Positions 8,163-16,895 of a stretch of DNA of 40,228 nt are shown here, piece after piece. Every line of letters starts with the position of its first letter. The first letter of the stretch is position 1. The stretch lies in NCBI GenBank assembly GCA_020049835.1, contig JAGVLK010000006.1, forward strand, positions 1 to 40,228. The letters run 5' to 3'. A program made the translations under genes and the position numbers. The notes beneath the pieces are model-generated. The model worked only from the letters and a program-made list of their open reading frames with translations. It searched no databases and had not been told where the DNA came from. Source of the stretch: Candidatus Babeliales bacterium. GTDB taxonomy: Bacteria > Babelota > Babeliae > Babelales > Vermiphilaceae.

Positions 8163-9257
8163 ATGACATTTAAAGATACACGCTTATTTGAGCTGTTACG
8201 GTTTATTGGGGTTAGCAGTATTGGTGCAATTGCATTTGTTATAGTACTTAATGTTGCTCAATATGCAAGAGGACCTGAATTGGATTTGTTTGCGCGGCTG
8301 GATGCATTTAATGCTTTTCAAGCTATACGCATATCACTGGAAGAGAAAAGAGCATCGCTTCTAGCATTAGAGCATCTGACTCCTGCGCAAATGGATGAAC
8401 TTATTGCCGTTGAGCGTGAAATACCAACAGTTATTTTCCCACATGATCTCTATAAAAGTTCAATGGATCTCTATAGAGAGTTGGAATCGTATGTTAATTT
8501 AGTATCGATAATTTTAGGAGTCTTTGGACTTCTATTGATCGTGCTGAGTATATTTGTTCCGCGTTATGCAGAATTAATGGCATTATTTGGCGGAGGATTT
8601 ATTGTACTGAACCCTATTCTTTATAAGTTGAGTTGGTGGATGTATGTGGCGTTTGCTGCGGCAGTTATAGTTATTCTGCTGTGGCAATACTACCTGCGTT
8701 CAGTGCAACGTGATACGCCGGCACAACAAGCACGTCGAAAGTTTGCTCTCAAAGTAATAGCTGTATATGTTATTGCGTTTGCAATGTTGCATCTGACTGC
8801 AAACATGCGTAAAATGGTTGCGGCATATAGTTCTAAAGGTACTTCACAAACAATTGGGCAAATATTTGGGTTTACCGATTTTGATGAAGAAAAAGCTGAT
8901 CTTCTACAAACAGAGCACCTCACAGATGCACAGAAACAACGTTTTGTAATCTTAGAAAAAGAGATTATGAAAGAGCAACAGGATGCTGAACAAATAAGCG
9001 TGATGAAGGCACAACAGACAATGGCGCAAGAAAAAAAGATTAATTTAATCTTATTGATTATACTTTCTATTATTGCTCTCATGGCTTTGCATGCAGCAGT
9101 ACCGCTGTTTGTAACTTGCGGCTGCATTTTAGGTGCTTTGTTAGTGCTGTTTTATTTTGTGCTATCATCTGTAGGGCTCGCTGTTACAGGTGCATTTGCC
9201 GCGTTGCTGTTTGCAGTTGTTGCCTATCGGTTATATCGCTTACCGCGCACACAGTAG
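8163..9257 (+). CDS. Hypothetical membrane protein with internal duplication, 364 aa
   Basis: Not recognised. The protein has two similar units. Each has one membrane helix, a soluble helical segment with the shared pattern EEK-x-x-LL-x-x-EHLT-x-AQ followed by E-(R/K)-EI (about residues 59-88 and 241-270), and then a block of about three membrane helices (about 110-178 and 295-358). The soluble parts therefore lie on the same side of the membrane. ATG 8163 follows AAAGGA at nine bases. It is alone on its transcript: the next gene starts 75 bases later behind its own -10-like sequence. No catalytic motif is visible, so a structural or scaffold role is as likely as transport. Confidence 0.8.
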   Translation: MTFKDTRLFELLRFIGVSSIGAIAFVIVLNVAQYARGPELDLFARLDAFNAFQAIRISLEEKRASLLALEHLTPAQMDELIAVEREIPTVIFPHDLYKSSMDLYRELESYVNLVSIILGVFGLLLIVLSIFVPRYAELMALFGGGFIVLNPILYKLSWWMYVAFAAAVIVILLWQYYLRSVQRDTPAQQARRKFALKVIAVYVIAFAMLHLTANMRKMVAAYSSKGTSQTIGQIFGFTDFDEEKADLLQTEHLTDAQKQRFVILEKEIMKEQQDAEQISVMKAQQTMAQEKKINLILLIILSIIALMALHAAVPLFVTCGCILGALLVLFYFVLSSVGLAVTGAFAALLFAVVAYRLYRLPRTQ

Positions 9258-9281
9258 CAATTGGCCATCAATCTTTTTTTG

Positions 9282-9290
9282 TGATATTAT
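9282..9290 (+). promoter_or_regulatory. Candidate extended -10 element
   Basis: TGATATTAT fits an extended -10 (TGn plus TATTAT). It lies 42 bases before the ATG at 9333 and behind a T-rich tract. Low certainty without transcript data. Confidence 0.35.
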
Positions 9291-9332
9291 AACGTAAAGA
9301 TACCCATATATTTGTTACGAAAGATAATACGC

Positions 9333-9776
9333 ATGAAAAAAGTAATTATAGCATTGATAATGTTATATGCTCAGAGCAGAGCTGTAGAATTCCCTTTAGT
9401 AGAGACATATTTAGATTCTCGTTCCCCTTTATATAGTGCATGTACCAGTCAGATGCATAATGCGGAGTGCTGTACCATTGAGGTATATTTAGCAAGCGTT
9501 CATGATCGTTATACGCAGTTGGCAAACGCAACGCGGCTGATAGATGCTGATACCAGTAAAAACCAGCAAGAAAAAGAGTTGGCAGCATTAAACAAATTTA
9601 CAGCAATTATTCAAGAAACAAAAAATGAACACACTTTACGTGTCATAGCAATTGATGCCACTTTGCAACATCTAGGTGTAACTCGTGAAGATCTCTATCC
9701 GTCGGTGCAGAGAATGACCTACGATCTATTAAAAGATGTGCCATTGGCGATCCGCACGTTCATGTGTGCAAGATAG
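9333..9776 (+). CDS. Small exported hypothetical protein, 147 aa
   Basis: Not recognised. ATG 9333 is chosen over an upstream in-frame TTG (9312) because it gives a clean signal peptide: MKK, a hydrophobic core (VIIALIMLYA), then a QSRAVE cleavage region. The mature part is about 128 residues, mostly helical, with four cysteines in the first third (two close together in AECCTIE), which suggests disulphides in an oxidising compartment. It ends 10 bases before the convergent end of the minus-strand operon at 9787. No terminator separates the two converging units. Confidence 0.75.
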   Translation: MKKVIIALIMLYAQSRAVEFPLVETYLDSRSPLYSACTSQMHNAECCTIEVYLASVHDRYTQLANATRLIDADTSKNQQEKELAALNKFTAIIQETKNEHTLRVIAIDATLQHLGVTREDLYPSVQRMTYDLLKDVPLAIRTFMCAR

Positions 9777-9786
9777 TTTTAGCTTA

Positions 9787-10242
9787 TCACTTTGTTGGCT
9801 TTAATGCTGCAATAAATCTTTCAAATGTTAAGCACCGAGGTATCCACGCTTTTAAATCACGGTTTGGTTGTTGGGTCCAAGAATAAAAAAATGATTCAGT
9901 TGTTAGACGACTGCGAACATATGCATCCTTAATCTCATTTTCGTCGACACCATGTTCTTCAATATACATTTTAGCTACAGCCAGAGTATTGGGTAATCCA
10001 CATTGATCCGCGAGATAACCTAATGCTGTTAGAGGTAATATTATCGCTTTATTATTATAAATATTTTGTAGCTCTTCTAGATCATCGGCAATCGCTATGA
10101 GATTCTCGATGTCTTCACGTTGTGGTTTATAACTTCCATTATTTAAGTGTTCAAACAGACGTTCAGATTTACTGCTAGCAGCGGATACTATAGTATTAAA
10201 TGCGCACAGTATTGATAAAGCGACGATTGATAAGTTGTTCAT
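9787..10242 (-). CDS. Exported hypothetical protein, 151 aa, last gene of the AAA/toxin operon
   Basis: Not recognised. A signal peptide (MNNLSIVALSILCAFNTIVSAAS) is followed by a helical soluble domain (about residues 25-151) with conserved-looking aromatic residues near the end (FFYSWTQQ). It is the most distal of eight minus-strand genes, 46 bases after the 128-aa gene. The wider gap leaves open a separate transcript. Confidence 0.75.
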   Translation of the reverse strand: MNNLSIVALSILCAFNTIVSAASSKSERLFEHLNNGSYKPQREDIENLIAIADDLEELQNIYNNKAIILPLTALGYLADQCGLPNTLAVAKMYIEEHGVDENEIKDAYVRSRLTTESFFYSWTQQPNRDLKAWIPRCLTFERFIAALKPTK

Positions 10243-10288
10243 ATGACTATTTCTTTCGTATATGAGAGGTTATTTTATGTTTACGTAT

Positions 10289-10675
10289 TTAAATATTCTT
10301 AGAACGTAATTGCTCTATCTGCCTATATAAAAGTGGTATCATACGATTGTCACGAAATCTTAAAGTCTCGAACAATATAAGCGGGAAAAGTGTGTATATT
10401 GCATTCCATTTCGTTTGCAAAGGGCTTAAGGTAGAGATTTCTGACTTAGTGAACGAAGATAGATAATATGCAGCTGAAAGACATATCCAAGGTATTCTTA
10501 CATAGTCAACCCAAGACAAACTATCTAGCCGAGCTTCTAAAATGCTTATTTTTGCAAGCAGCTTACTAATGGCAATTTCATGAGCGATGGGTATTGCATT
10601 AGTTGTTGCATTGGCCACAAGGGTAATGTTTTGGATGCTGCATAGTGAAAGAGCTAATATTGTTATTTTTTTCAT
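10289..10675 (-). CDS. Exported or membrane hypothetical protein, 128 aa
   Basis: Not recognised. It begins with MKKITILALSLCSIQ, a signal-peptide-like leader, then a helical segment with heptad-like leucines (KLLAKISILEARLDSL, about 40-55). Two hydrophobic stretches follow (IPWICLSAAYYLSSF, about 63-77; AIYTLFPLILFETL, about 92-105) that may be membrane helices. It starts 9 bases after the 107-aa gene, which argues for one transcript. Confidence 0.7.
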   Translation of the reverse strand: MKKITILALSLCSIQNITLVANATTNAIPIAHEIAISKLLAKISILEARLDSLSWVDYVRIPWICLSAAYYLSSFTKSEISTLSPLQTKWNAIYTLFPLILFETLRFRDNRMIPLLYRQIEQLRSKNI

Positions 10676-10684
10676 GTTAATTTC

Positions 10685-11008
10685 TTAATATAAATGTGAA
10701 TTGGATTCTTTAAAGTCATATTGTTTCAATAATTTTAACAATAAATTATCTAATTGTTCATAATGCCAAATAAAATCTAATATTTTTGTGCGGAGTATTA
10801 ATAATGCATTAATTGTTTCATCATTGTTATGCTTTGTGCTTTCAATAATTGCAATCTGTTTGTCTAGATTGTCTAGCAAATGTTTGTAATCAATAATATT
10901 TTCTTCTTGCTCTGAGATTTCCTTGTTATTAAACACATGCTTTTCTTCATTCTTCTCTTTTAGAACTTTGAATATTTTCTCTAGTGAAACTGTTTCATTT
11001 ATTGTCAT
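10685..11008 (-). CDS. Hypothetical coiled-coil protein, 107 aa
   Basis: Not recognised. It has no signal peptide or membrane helix. The sequence is rich in Glu, Lys, Asn and Leu with heptad-like spacing over most of its length, so it is predicted as a small coiled coil or helical bundle. It lies between the second immunity-like gene (26 bases upstream) and the 128-aa gene (9 bases downstream). Being cytosolic next to the immunity-like pair, it could be a further immunity or adaptor protein; this is inference from position only. Confidence 0.7.
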   Translation of the reverse strand: MTINETVSLEKIFKVLKEKNEEKHVFNNKEISEQEENIIDYKHLLDNLDKQIAIIESTKHNNDETINALLILRTKILDFIWHYEQLDNLLLKLLKQYDFKESNSHLY

Positions 11009-11034
11009 ATTTTTATACAGTGTCCTTCCTTCGG

Positions 11035-11448
11035 TTATTGGATAAATTCTATTTTTGGTTCATGATCAGTTATCACATCGACAATGCAATTGCTACCTAC
11101 AAATACAAAGTGTGTACAATATGCTGCGTCAAGCATGCCGTAAGATTCTTCAACTAAATCCCTAGTGTATTGAGAGTTTGATATCTTGAAAAATGTCCAT
11201 TCTTTAAAAAAAGATTCGCCATATTCAGTTGACAATCTATTTAATTCTGCTGATCGATAGTTAATATTAGTTCTTCGTGAGATAGCTGTTGATTCATAAA
11301 AATTTACACGAACTGCACGATTTTCTCCATGATCATAAAGATAAATGTTATATTCACCGATTATATCTTCAATCAATTTGATCGAATATTTTTTTGATAA
11401 CCCAGGAACTGTAGGTTCCCATTTATGCCATATTTCTTTTTCATTCAT
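11035..11448 (-). CDS. Putative immunity-like protein, 137 aa (paralogue of the next gene upstream)
   Basis: Paralogue of the gene at 11469-11879. Shared landmarks in the same order: a W-x-x-W-(E/K)-P start, a central YRS or related stretch, W-TFFK-x-SNS-x-Y near residues 85-95, THFV near 115, and a VDV-x-x-x-x-(E/H)EP-x-I C-terminus. There is no signal peptide, so it is predicted cytosolic. Two tandem, diverged small genes directly after a large exported protein with a toxin-like C-terminus is the usual layout for immunity genes in polymorphic toxin loci. The immunity role is inferred from layout; I do not recognise the family by name. Confidence 0.75.
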   Translation of the reverse strand: MNEKEIWHKWEPTVPGLSKKYSIKLIEDIIGEYNIYLYDHGENRAVRVNFYESTAISRRTNINYRSAELNRLSTEYGESFFKEWTFFKISNSQYTRDLVEESYGMLDAAYCTHFVFVGSNCIVDVITDHEPKIEFIQ

Positions 11449-11468
11449 TGATATCCCTTATGTGCTTA

Positions 11469-11879
11469 CTAATCGATATATTTAATTATGGGTTCGTTGA
11501 TTGCAGCTACATCAACTATAAAATTTTCAGCGAAAACCACAAAATGTGTTACTACATTTAAATTAATTTTTTCATCTGATTGCTCTTGTAACCAATTGAT
11601 ATAGCTAGAATTAGATGCTTTAAAAAAAGTCCATCCTCTCCATAGATTTGTACCATTATTCTGTACACAATTATCAGGAGTCATTAAACGATATCCTTCA
11701 TCGACACTCCTATATGCAATTACAGTATTGTCAAAAATCAGTTGAAATGTTTTATTTTGTTCGTAACTTTCAAAAAGTGTTATTATTAAACGATCCATTT
11801 CGTCTATTATAGTTTCTACAAAATGTGCCTTTGCGAGGTTTTCTGCAGGTTTCCATTGTAGCCATTGTTCTTTCTTCAT
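11469..11879 (-). CDS. Putative immunity-like protein, 136 aa, next to the giant exported protein
   Basis: First of two tandem paralogues, starting nine bases after the stop of the ~1190-aa gene. It shares W-x-x-W-K-P (residues 6-11), WTFFKASNSSY (near 83-93), THFVV and a VDVAAINEP C-terminus with its partner. It is predicted to be a cytosolic alpha+beta protein without leader. The tight coupling to the gene upstream suggests it acts with or against that gene's product. If it is an immunity protein, it should bind the C-terminal ~120 residues of that product. Confidence 0.75.
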   Translation of the reverse strand: MKKEQWLQWKPAENLAKAHFVETIIDEMDRLIITLFESYEQNKTFQLIFDNTVIAYRSVDEGYRLMTPDNCVQNNGTNLWRGWTFFKASNSSYINWLQEQSDEKINLNVVTHFVVFAENFIVDVAAINEPIIKYID

Positions 11880-11888
11880 GTTAAATCC

Positions 11889-14800
11889 TTAATTACGATA
11901 TCTAATTTTTGTTACTTTATTGCTATGCATTTCTTGAATCTCTAAAGTAGGTGCAGATTCTTGAGGACCATTAGAGCTAGAGCTTCTGGCATTTATATAT
12001 CTACCATCAGGTAGCCTACCAACAATTCCCTTAGGAATAGTTTTAACTATTGTTGCGCCCATACTATGGAAATCAAGCAATACATCATTGAAGTCTCCAG
12101 ATTTTTCAAATATGCGCGATGGGCCATTTGTGATATTTCCTCGTTGGGCATTTTTTAGTATATCTTCGAGTGTTTTAAATGTCGCAATGACTTCGTGTTC
12201 CGGTTGTTTCCATTGATTACGATTATTTCGTGGATCGTCTGGGTCACCACCGCCCGCGCAGACAGTTTCACCGAAGCTCGGTTGAGCATTATTATGGCGC
12301 GCTTTTGCAAATTGATCAAGTAGCTTGCCCAGATCTTCAATGTCGCCAATTCCATGCGATGAACTACTCAAAGGATATGTTTGAGCATCAGCGTGTAGTG
12401 TTTGAGTGTGTATAGATTTGCGATGTGGAGCTGCGTGATGACTTACGGTAGCACCTAAATCATGTGCAACATCAAGTAGTGTAGTTCGCGTGAGCTCACT
12501 GCCGGTTCCATGTTGTGCCGTTTTATATACGCTCCGTGCAAACTGACCTTCTGTTTTCTTTGAAGGTGTCATCATATCAACAGAGCCATCAGCTGCCACA
12601 TGCGCAAATGTACTATTTTCAAATGCTACAACTACACCATCTTTTGTTTGCGTAATAAATTTGCCTTTCTTGAGCAATCTGAGTGCTAATGCATAAGGAT
12701 CGGTTGACTTTGAATTGCTGTTTTGATTGCTGCTGATTTGCTCTTGCAGTTTGGCAAGTATAGCTGCCTGTTGCCTTTGCAATGTTTGTTGTGCAGATCC
12801 ATATGAAGTTGTTACTCGATGTGGCAGTTCGTGGCGAGTTACATATGCGAGATCAGATGATGTTTCTGCTCTATATAGTGTAGTTGGTTTGGGCTGTGTG
12901 TGCGTATGAACTGCTGATTCTAATGATGTTCGTGCAGTTACAAAATCATTGGCCTGGATTTGCATGGCAGCAGTTTGTAATTCTTGCGTTAGTGATTGCA
13001 TGCATTCATACTGCAATTCTTTGTCTATATGATTAGTAAGCGCACGAGCCAGTACATCACCATAGAGAGCTTTTATATCTGCCGGCATTGGCTGCATATA
13101 ACTATTTACAAGGTCGCTCATAGAAAGAATGTGCAATGCGTCTTCATGTGGCTGTGCTAACGCTTGAGCATATTTTGTTGCGTAATCTCGTATAACATTA
13201 TTGTGAGTACCGCTAGTCAATCCTAGCTCTATATAGTTTAACCCTCGTGTTATAACATCGAGCTCTTGTGGGTTAGTAATTGTAAATAATGATAATTGAT
13301 TACAAGCATTACGCATTTCAGGATCAAGAGCTAAATTAATTGTTCCCATACGATCAGCAATAAGTGTTCGTACCTGATCATCTAAGGGTATAACTTTCTG
13401 TATGCCCTGCGCATCAAAAAAATCATAGTATGCTTGCCGCATCATTGGGTCAACGTGGTGTGGATCCAAGGTGCTTAAAACTTCTATCATGCGTGAAGGA
13501 TTGTGCATCGTGTCAATCAGTTGATAACTGATCTGCTTAGTAATGGCTGAAGGTTGTGTTATGTCGCATCTTGTCAATAATGCAGTAGATGCACGCTCGC
13601 GTTCGGCTAATACATGCATCAGATCGTGCATGGTTCCCTGATGTTCATGTGTTATCTGTACACAGGATGCAAATTGTGGATCATCTGCCCATTGCGCCAA
13701 CTTTGTCACGTGTGGTTCATATTGATGTGGCGCAAAGCCATGTTCAGCAAAACATGAGCGTAGAGCATCATGGGTGGTACGGCTATTTGCTAACGTATCC
13801 ATTGCTTTCTGTACATCCGCAAAGGAGTTGATGTTGGCGATAGTTTGCTCAAAATGGGGCATCGTACTGTAATTACATAGATCATATACCGTTTTGAGCT
13901 GATCAGTTGAAGGTGATGGTAATTGTAATTGTTGCAATATATTTATAGCAATGGCTTGTTCATGCTCTAATGTATAGAGCACTTGTTGTTTGCATGAAGG
14001 ATCATTAATAAGTGCTTGGCGTAGATCGCTCCATTGTGGGTGTTGTTCAAAGATTTTTGGAATACCCAAATCATTTAATGTTTCTAACTTGCATGTGGTG
14101 AGTACTTCTTGGAGCGCTGTGTAGTAATGGTTATAATCACGCATACCATCATGGTTATATGCGGGATTAAAGTTTTCAACACGGCCGGATGCTGCATCCA
14201 CAAAACCGAGTTGCATTAAGGTGCGGACCTCACCAATAATGTTGTTCAGCGCATTTGAGCGAATTTTGTCGGTAATATGCTCTCCGTGCCGCCATGATGA
14301 GGCAACATCAATAACCTTGTTATGCATGGTTGTGCGTAACATACGCACCGGCGTTAATAGTTTCCCTATTCCTTGTGGAAAATAATAATCGCGTGCCGGA
14401 ATAAGATAGTGCGCGCCTGCAGCGATAGATGCATCGAGTGTTTTTTTAAATCCACTTTGCGTTACATCGCCAAGCATACGCGCATATATATCTACGGCTG
14501 CTTGTTTTTGAGTATTTGTTACTGCACCGATGAAGTCACCTTGCTTTGTATACAGAGTGTCCATTAGGCAGTATAGTCCGTGACGCATATCATTCAGAAC
14601 GGCAGCCTCTGGTACGCTTACGCGGCTCATATCCATTGAAATTGCATCATACAACTGTGTGATGTTTGCAGTAAACGTATGCGCTTGTGCGGCATTAACG
14701 CCGGATGTAATTACTTTATCAAACAATGCCTGTGTGTTGCCCATATAGGTATGCACAATGGGCGAGTGTTGAACCGCAAAAGCTTTGGCTTGTAGATGAT

Positions 14801-15458
14801 CCAAACAATGAGCATGGTGCAGTATAAGATCGGTAGTGGATGATACATACGCGATATTTTCAAACCGTTTGTGAGCGATTCCGTGTTGAAAGCTCTGCCC
14901 TCCGGCAGCGCCTTGTACGCAAAAGTTACTCCATTTTGTAGGGGTACTTACAATCTGGGTATGCAACTGCCGAGCAATAGGTGAAGGAGCTAGCTTAAAT
15001 AGTGGTCCATGGTTAGCGCTTTGTGTTGTAGTATAGGTTAATGCTTGAGGAGCTAATGTTGCATTTATAGGTTTAAATAACGGTGTATAGTTATGTTGTG
15101 GCGTATATTTGGCAAATGCAACATAATTGTTTGGTGTTATGATTGGTTGCTGTGTGAGTTGATTGGTAAGTTGAAAATTTTTGTAAGAGGCGTCATAAAC
15201 TTGTTGTACCGCAACTGGATGGAGTTGTTGAAGCTTGGGAATTTCATGGTTTATGTTGTAGGCATTTTGATAATGCAAGCCATAATATGAGTAACATACT
15301 GTTTTCAAGAGATGTAAAGCCCCTACTGCTAGTTGGGCTATAGCAGCAGGATTTATACAATATAGTTGTGTGAAAAATACCAAAGGAGAAAGGATCCATA
15401 AGAGGAAAATTTTGTTGAGGTATTTTTTATCCTTATATGATTTTTTTTTCCTTAACAT
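11889..15458 (-). CDS. Giant exported protein with polymorphic-toxin-like C-terminus, 1189 aa
   Basis: ATG 15458 is preferred over an upstream in-frame start: it follows AAAGGA at six bases and gives a charged leader (MLRKKKSYKDKK) with a hydrophobic core (IFLLWILSPLVFFTQLY), and it avoids overlap with the AAA+ gene. Residues about 30-950 are helical, His/Gln/Ala-rich and unrecognised. A 'DGVVVAFEN...ADGSVDMM' beta region comes near 955-985. A Gly-Asp-rich linker (CAGGGDPDDPRNN) is followed by a C-terminal domain of about 110 residues with the pattern FNDVLLDFHSMGA, VGRLPDGRYINAR and APTLEIQ ending in KIRY. I remember this kind of ending from C-terminal toxin cassettes of polymorphic toxins, but cannot name the family. 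Downstream lie two paralogous small genes placed like immunity genes; upstream lies an exported AAA+ pair. Toxin identity is inferred. Confidence 0.75.
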   Translation of the reverse strand: MLRKKKSYKDKKYLNKIFLLWILSPLVFFTQLYCINPAAIAQLAVGALHLLKTVCYSYYGLHYQNAYNINHEIPKLQQLHPVAVQQVYDASYKNFQLTNQLTQQPIITPNNYVAFAKYTPQHNYTPLFKPINATLAPQALTYTTTQSANHGPLFKLAPSPIARQLHTQIVSTPTKWSNFCVQGAAGGQSFQHGIAHKRFENIAYVSSTTDLILHHAHCLDHLQAKAFAVQHSPIVHTYMGNTQALFDKVITSGVNAAQAHTFTANITQLYDAISMDMSRVSVPEAAVLNDMRHGLYCLMDTLYTKQGDFIGAVTNTQKQAAVDIYARMLGDVTQSGFKKTLDASIAAGAHYLIPARDYYFPQGIGKLLTPVRMLRTTMHNKVIDVASSWRHGEHITDKIRSNALNNIIGEVRTLMQLGFVDAASGRVENFNPAYNHDGMRDYNHYYTALQEVLTTCKLETLNDLGIPKIFEQHPQWSDLRQALINDPSCKQQVLYTLEHEQAIAINILQQLQLPSPSTDQLKTVYDLCNYSTMPHFEQTIANINSFADVQKAMDTLANSRTTHDALRSCFAEHGFAPHQYEPHVTKLAQWADDPQFASCVQITHEHQGTMHDLMHVLAERERASTALLTRCDITQPSAITKQISYQLIDTMHNPSRMIEVLSTLDPHHVDPMMRQAYYDFFDAQGIQKVIPLDDQVRTLIADRMGTINLALDPEMRNACNQLSLFTITNPQELDVITRGLNYIELGLTSGTHNNVIRDYATKYAQALAQPHEDALHILSMSDLVNSYMQPMPADIKALYGDVLARALTNHIDKELQYECMQSLTQELQTAAMQIQANDFVTARTSLESAVHTHTQPKPTTLYRAETSSDLAYVTRHELPHRVTTSYGSAQQTLQRQQAAILAKLQEQISSNQNSNSKSTDPYALALRLLKKGKFITQTKDGVVVAFENSTFAHVAADGSVDMMTPSKKTEGQFARSVYKTAQHGTGSELTRTTLLDVAHDLGATVSHHAAPHRKSIHTQTLHADAQTYPLSSSSHGIGDIEDLGKLLDQFAKARHNNAQPSFGETVCAGGGDPDDPRNNRNQWKQPEHEVIATFKTLEDILKNAQRGNITNGPSRIFEKSGDFNDVLLDFHSMGATIVKTIPKGIVGRLPDGRYINARSSSSNGPQESAPTLEIQEMHSNKVTKIRYRN

Positions 15459-15486
15459 TATAGATCCTTTAACATTTATTACGTTA

Positions 15487-16878
15487 TTAATTATCAGATG
15501 ATGTTGGTGTTGACGTTTGTCCTTTCCCTCCGACGAGACAGTTGATTGTGTAATTAAGACCTGCATTAAGAATTGTCGAACCTAACCATGTCCAGGTTTG
15601 CCATTTAGCAGCATCAGCGGCATTTTTAAGATTCTCTGAGTGCAACTTTATTTGCAGATTTTCTTGTCTTGCTGTAAGCTCTAAAGTGTTATTATGATTC
15701 AATCTCAATAAATTCAATTGAAAATTATTCGTTTGTTCTCTTTCTTCTTTAGCATATTTTTCTTGCCATTGTTGTGTGTCTTTTCGAACTTGTTCATTGG
15801 CCGCCTGTAGGTTTTCCTGCATTTGACGTGTGAAATTTTCATTACGGGTTGTCGTTTCATTCTGAAACTGTTGTTGCTGCAATTGCATTTGTTCTTGTCG
15901 TTTAATGCTTTGATGATGCTGATAAACTCCTAGGCCAAGACTTGCTAAACTGGTTACAACGGTAATTGTATCCCTGTTGTCCTTCAGGAATGCTATGCTT
16001 GCTTTACGAGTACGTACTAAGAAATTCTCTTTTTTAGGGCGTACGGTTTCTATCGCGGTAAGTAATTCATCACGTGATGGAATTTTGGCGCCGTGTTTAT
16101 CTGCCTCTATGAGAGCGTAACATGCAATTCTTTCTAATGAACGGAAAGATAATCCATCGGATGCGTGTGATGCACGTTCGATAGAAGCATCATATGTTCT
16201 GTCAGAAGAGTCTATATTCAGCAGGTACTTCAATGCAGCGTTGCGAAATGCAGTCGATGGAAAGCTGATATGATGACGACAATCTTTTTGTAATCGATCT
16301 TCTAAAGGGACTGGAAAATCTTCAGTTTTATTGCATGTGCCTATAAAAAAGATGTTTCTGGTTGCGAGCATTTCATCCAACACTTGCCAGAAATGTATTA
16401 CGCGGTCCCTAGTATCACCTTCTTTTTCATCTGCAATAATAAGACGATCGAATTCATCAATAATAATTACTTGGCGCTCCTGCTCTGCCATGGCAATGAT
16501 AGGAACCAAATGTGTGTCTATCGCTACCTGTCCTGAACGAATATATTTATCTCCATTAAGCGCAGTACCATTAAATTGATGTATACGACAATTAGCTCTT
16601 TTTGCTATTGAACGAGCAAGAGTACTTTTGCCGGTTCCGGATTCCCCTACAAGCAAAGCTCTATTACAGCTGATATCTAAAGGTTTGGTATGGTCTGCCA
16701 AACGCTTTGCAATTTCTTGGATGGGTTGCGGACTAAATTCTAGTGATAGGGAAGTTAATCTATCATCTGGTAAACGTACTGGGCGGAGAAGTGATACATG
16801 TTGTGTATCATTTGAACTGGCCGCGCCAAACATCTGTATTACGGTTATTAAGTTTAGTAAATATAGTTTTTTAAACAT
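15487..16878 (-). CDS. Exported AAA+ ATPase with coiled coil and C-terminal hydrophobic segment, 463 aa
   Basis: A signal-peptide-like leader (KKLYLLNLITVIQMFGAASS) precedes a complete AAA+ module: Walker A GESGTGKST (78-86, K84), Walker B VIIIDEFD (137-144, D141/E142), sensor 1 FFIGTCN (near 175-181), and an EDRLQ arginine-finger-like region. After the lid (to about 285) comes a hydrophobic segment (TITVVTSLASLGLGVY), then a long Gln/Glu-rich coiled coil (about 320-425) and a second hydrophobic segment (WTWLGSTILNAGL). It looks membrane-tethered. It is 28 bases upstream of the giant exported protein and 17 bases downstream of the degenerate AAA gene. If the leader is real, the ATPase domain lies outside the cytoplasm, where ATP is normally absent unless it comes from a host. 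An AAA+ chaperone or unfoldase dedicated to the giant protein is a possible role (inference). Confidence 0.85.
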   Translation of the reverse strand: MFKKLYLLNLITVIQMFGAASSNDTQHVSLLRPVRLPDDRLTSLSLEFSPQPIQEIAKRLADHTKPLDISCNRALLVGESGTGKSTLARSIAKRANCRIHQFNGTALNGDKYIRSGQVAIDTHLVPIIAMAEQERQVIIIDEFDRLIIADEKEGDTRDRVIHFWQVLDEMLATRNIFFIGTCNKTEDFPVPLEDRLQKDCRHHISFPSTAFRNAALKYLLNIDSSDRTYDASIERASHASDGLSFRSLERIACYALIEADKHGAKIPSRDELLTAIETVRPKKENFLVRTRKASIAFLKDNRDTITVVTSLASLGLGVYQHHQSIKRQEQMQLQQQQFQNETTTRNENFTRQMQENLQAANEQVRKDTQQWQEKYAKEEREQTNNFQLNLLRLNHNNTLELTARQENLQIKLHSENLKNAADAAKWQTWTWLGSTILNAGLNYTINCLVGGKGQTSTPTSSDN

Positions 16879-16895
16879 AATTTTTCCTGTGTCTA

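Noticed and set aside
15459-15566. Longer start for the giant exported protein
   Set aside because: It would overlap the upstream AAA+ gene by 80 bases, lacks a good ribosome-binding site and would bury the leader at residue 50, while ATG 15458 has AAAGGA and a leader.
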